A stretch of DNA of 64,000 bases from Chitinophaga arvensicola (GTDB lineage: Bacteria > Bacteroidota > Bacteroidia > Chitinophagales > Chitinophagaceae). The position numbers and the translations under genes are program-made. Positions within the stretch are counted from its first letter, which is position 1, and every line of letters starts with the position of its first letter. The notes beneath the pieces were generated by a model. The model was not told where the DNA came from. It worked only from the letters and a program-made list of their open reading frames with translations, and did not search any database. The DNA lies in the NCBI RefSeq assembly GCF_900110835.1, contig NZ_FOJG01000002.1, forward strand, positions 2,136,979-2,200,978, written 5' to 3'. Positions 63,553 to 64,000 of this stretch are shown one piece after another.

Positions 63553-63601
63553 GCTATATATTTTACTTTCGTAGCAATAATAGAAAAAATACTCCGGATT
63601 T

Positions 63602-63633
63602 TTTGTTTTTACTATATTTCCGATATACATTTA
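63602..63633 (+). promoter_or_regulatory. Promoter of the membrane-protein gene at 63675
   Basis: TTTG (63602-63605), 20-base spacer, then TACATTTA (63626-63633), one mismatch from the Bacteroidota -7 box TAnnTTTG. The ATG is 42 bases downstream. Confidence 0.45.
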
Positions 63634-63674
63634 CTATTATTATTTCGATTATATCATATAAAACCCACAATCAA

Positions 63675-64000
63675 ATGTCAACACAAGTAATACTCCAGGG
63701 CTTTGTTGTGCTTCATCTCATCGGACTACTTCTTTTTGCCGGTACGTCTGTGGCGGATTTCGCGGGCTACCGCCAGTTCTGGAAGCAATATAGCCTGGAT
63801 AAAAGCAAAGCGGCGGTCATGCTGCAAACCGTAGGCGGTTTTCACATTTTAATGCGGATTGGGATCGGGCTTATCATCCTTTCAGGAATTGGCCTGATGT
63901 ACATGACGCATGGCGTATTCGGGGAGCAGTTATGGTTCCGGGTAAAATTTGGCCTCGTAATCCTCATCATTCTGAACACATTCCTTTACGGGCGCCGGCA
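63675..64000 (+). CDS. Predicted multi-helix membrane protein (3' end outside window)
   Basis: The frame is open from the ATG at 63675 to the window end (108 complete codons). At least three transmembrane helices: GFVVLHLIGLLLFAGTSVAD, HILMRIGIGLIILSGIGLMY and FRVKFGLVILIILNTFLYG. The layout resembles small DUF2269-like or CopD-like membrane proteins, but the missing C-terminus prevents assignment. Divergent from the MarR-type gene with a 122-base AT-rich spacer. Confidence 0.8.
   Translation, partial: MSTQVILQGFVVLHLIGLLLFAGTSVADFAGYRQFWKQYSLDKSKAAVMLQTVGGFHILMRIGIGLIILSGIGLMYMTHGVFGEQLWFRVKFGLVILIILNTFLYGRR

Noticed and set aside
1..64000. CRISPR arrays, tRNA or rRNA genes, insertion sequences, prophage or integrase genes
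   Set aside because: Looked for by eye on both strands; no regular spacer repeats, transposase motifs or tRNA-like cloverleaf stretches were recognised.

Overview
The window reads as a Bacteroidota chromosome, most like Chitinophagaceae (Chitinophaga-type). The evidence is two SusC/SusD pairs, type IX secretion (T9SS) C-terminal sorting domains, a PorV homologue, a FecI/FecR pair with the Bacteroidota-type FecR C-terminus, several MacB/FtsX-type permeases without an ATPase gene, TAnnTTTG-like promoter boxes, and weak Shine-Dalgarno sequences. No rRNA, tRNA, CRISPR array, insertion sequence or phage gene was seen.

Layout. 1-6 kb holds a NarX/NarL-like two-component pair (kinase cut by the window edge), an M1 aminopeptidase, a DUF899 thioredoxin-like protein with a small Cys-rich membrane protein, and a frameshifted acetyltransferase. 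6-14.4 kb holds two FtsX-type permeases, a BamA-like outer-membrane protein, an AI-2E/PerM family transporter and small unknowns. 14.5-39.6 kb is one unbroken minus-strand run of 13 genes, a SusCD-type locus. It is read in the order PA14/chitobiase-C-like T9SS cargo, PorV, SusC, SusD, FAS1-CBM-CBM, DUF5007-like lipoprotein, SusC, SusD, FAS1, beta-propeller lipoprotein, phosphatase-fold-LamG lipoprotein, DUF1735-CBM, and a giant beta-helix T9SS cargo. 39.6-40.6 kb is a palindrome-rich non-coding stretch. 40.6-43.7 kb holds a sigma factor/anti-sigma factor/GH71-99-like enzyme unit. 44-47 kb holds small unknowns and a third FtsX permease. 47-54 kb is a second sugar cluster: GH106-like rhamnosidase overlapping a fucose/arabinose-isomerase-like gene, divergent from an AraC regulator and a GH43 enzyme. 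54-64 kb is mixed: MFS transporter with divergent AraC regulator, serine hydrolase with divergent ToxR-like regulator, methyltransferase plus dual-specificity phosphatase, esterase, a lipoprotein, a DUF4198 protein, and a MarR regulator divergent from a membrane protein cut by the window end.

How they may work together. The 25-kb locus looks like an outer-membrane glycan (or other polymer) capture and uptake system. Two TonB-dependent SusCD pumps, at least six surface-lipoprotein candidates with binding folds, and two T9SS-secreted cargos share an apparent transcript with their own PorV. It carries no enzyme I can assign confidently, and its one hydrolase-fold lipoprotein seems to have lost its catalytic residues. 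I rate this as the best candidate for an undescribed system. A second good candidate is regulatory: all three FtsX permease genes carry a CGGACA element 51-53 nt upstream of a TGGCA element shortly before the start codon, suggesting a shared, possibly sigma-54-type, control. All functional calls come from reading motifs by eye; no database search was run.
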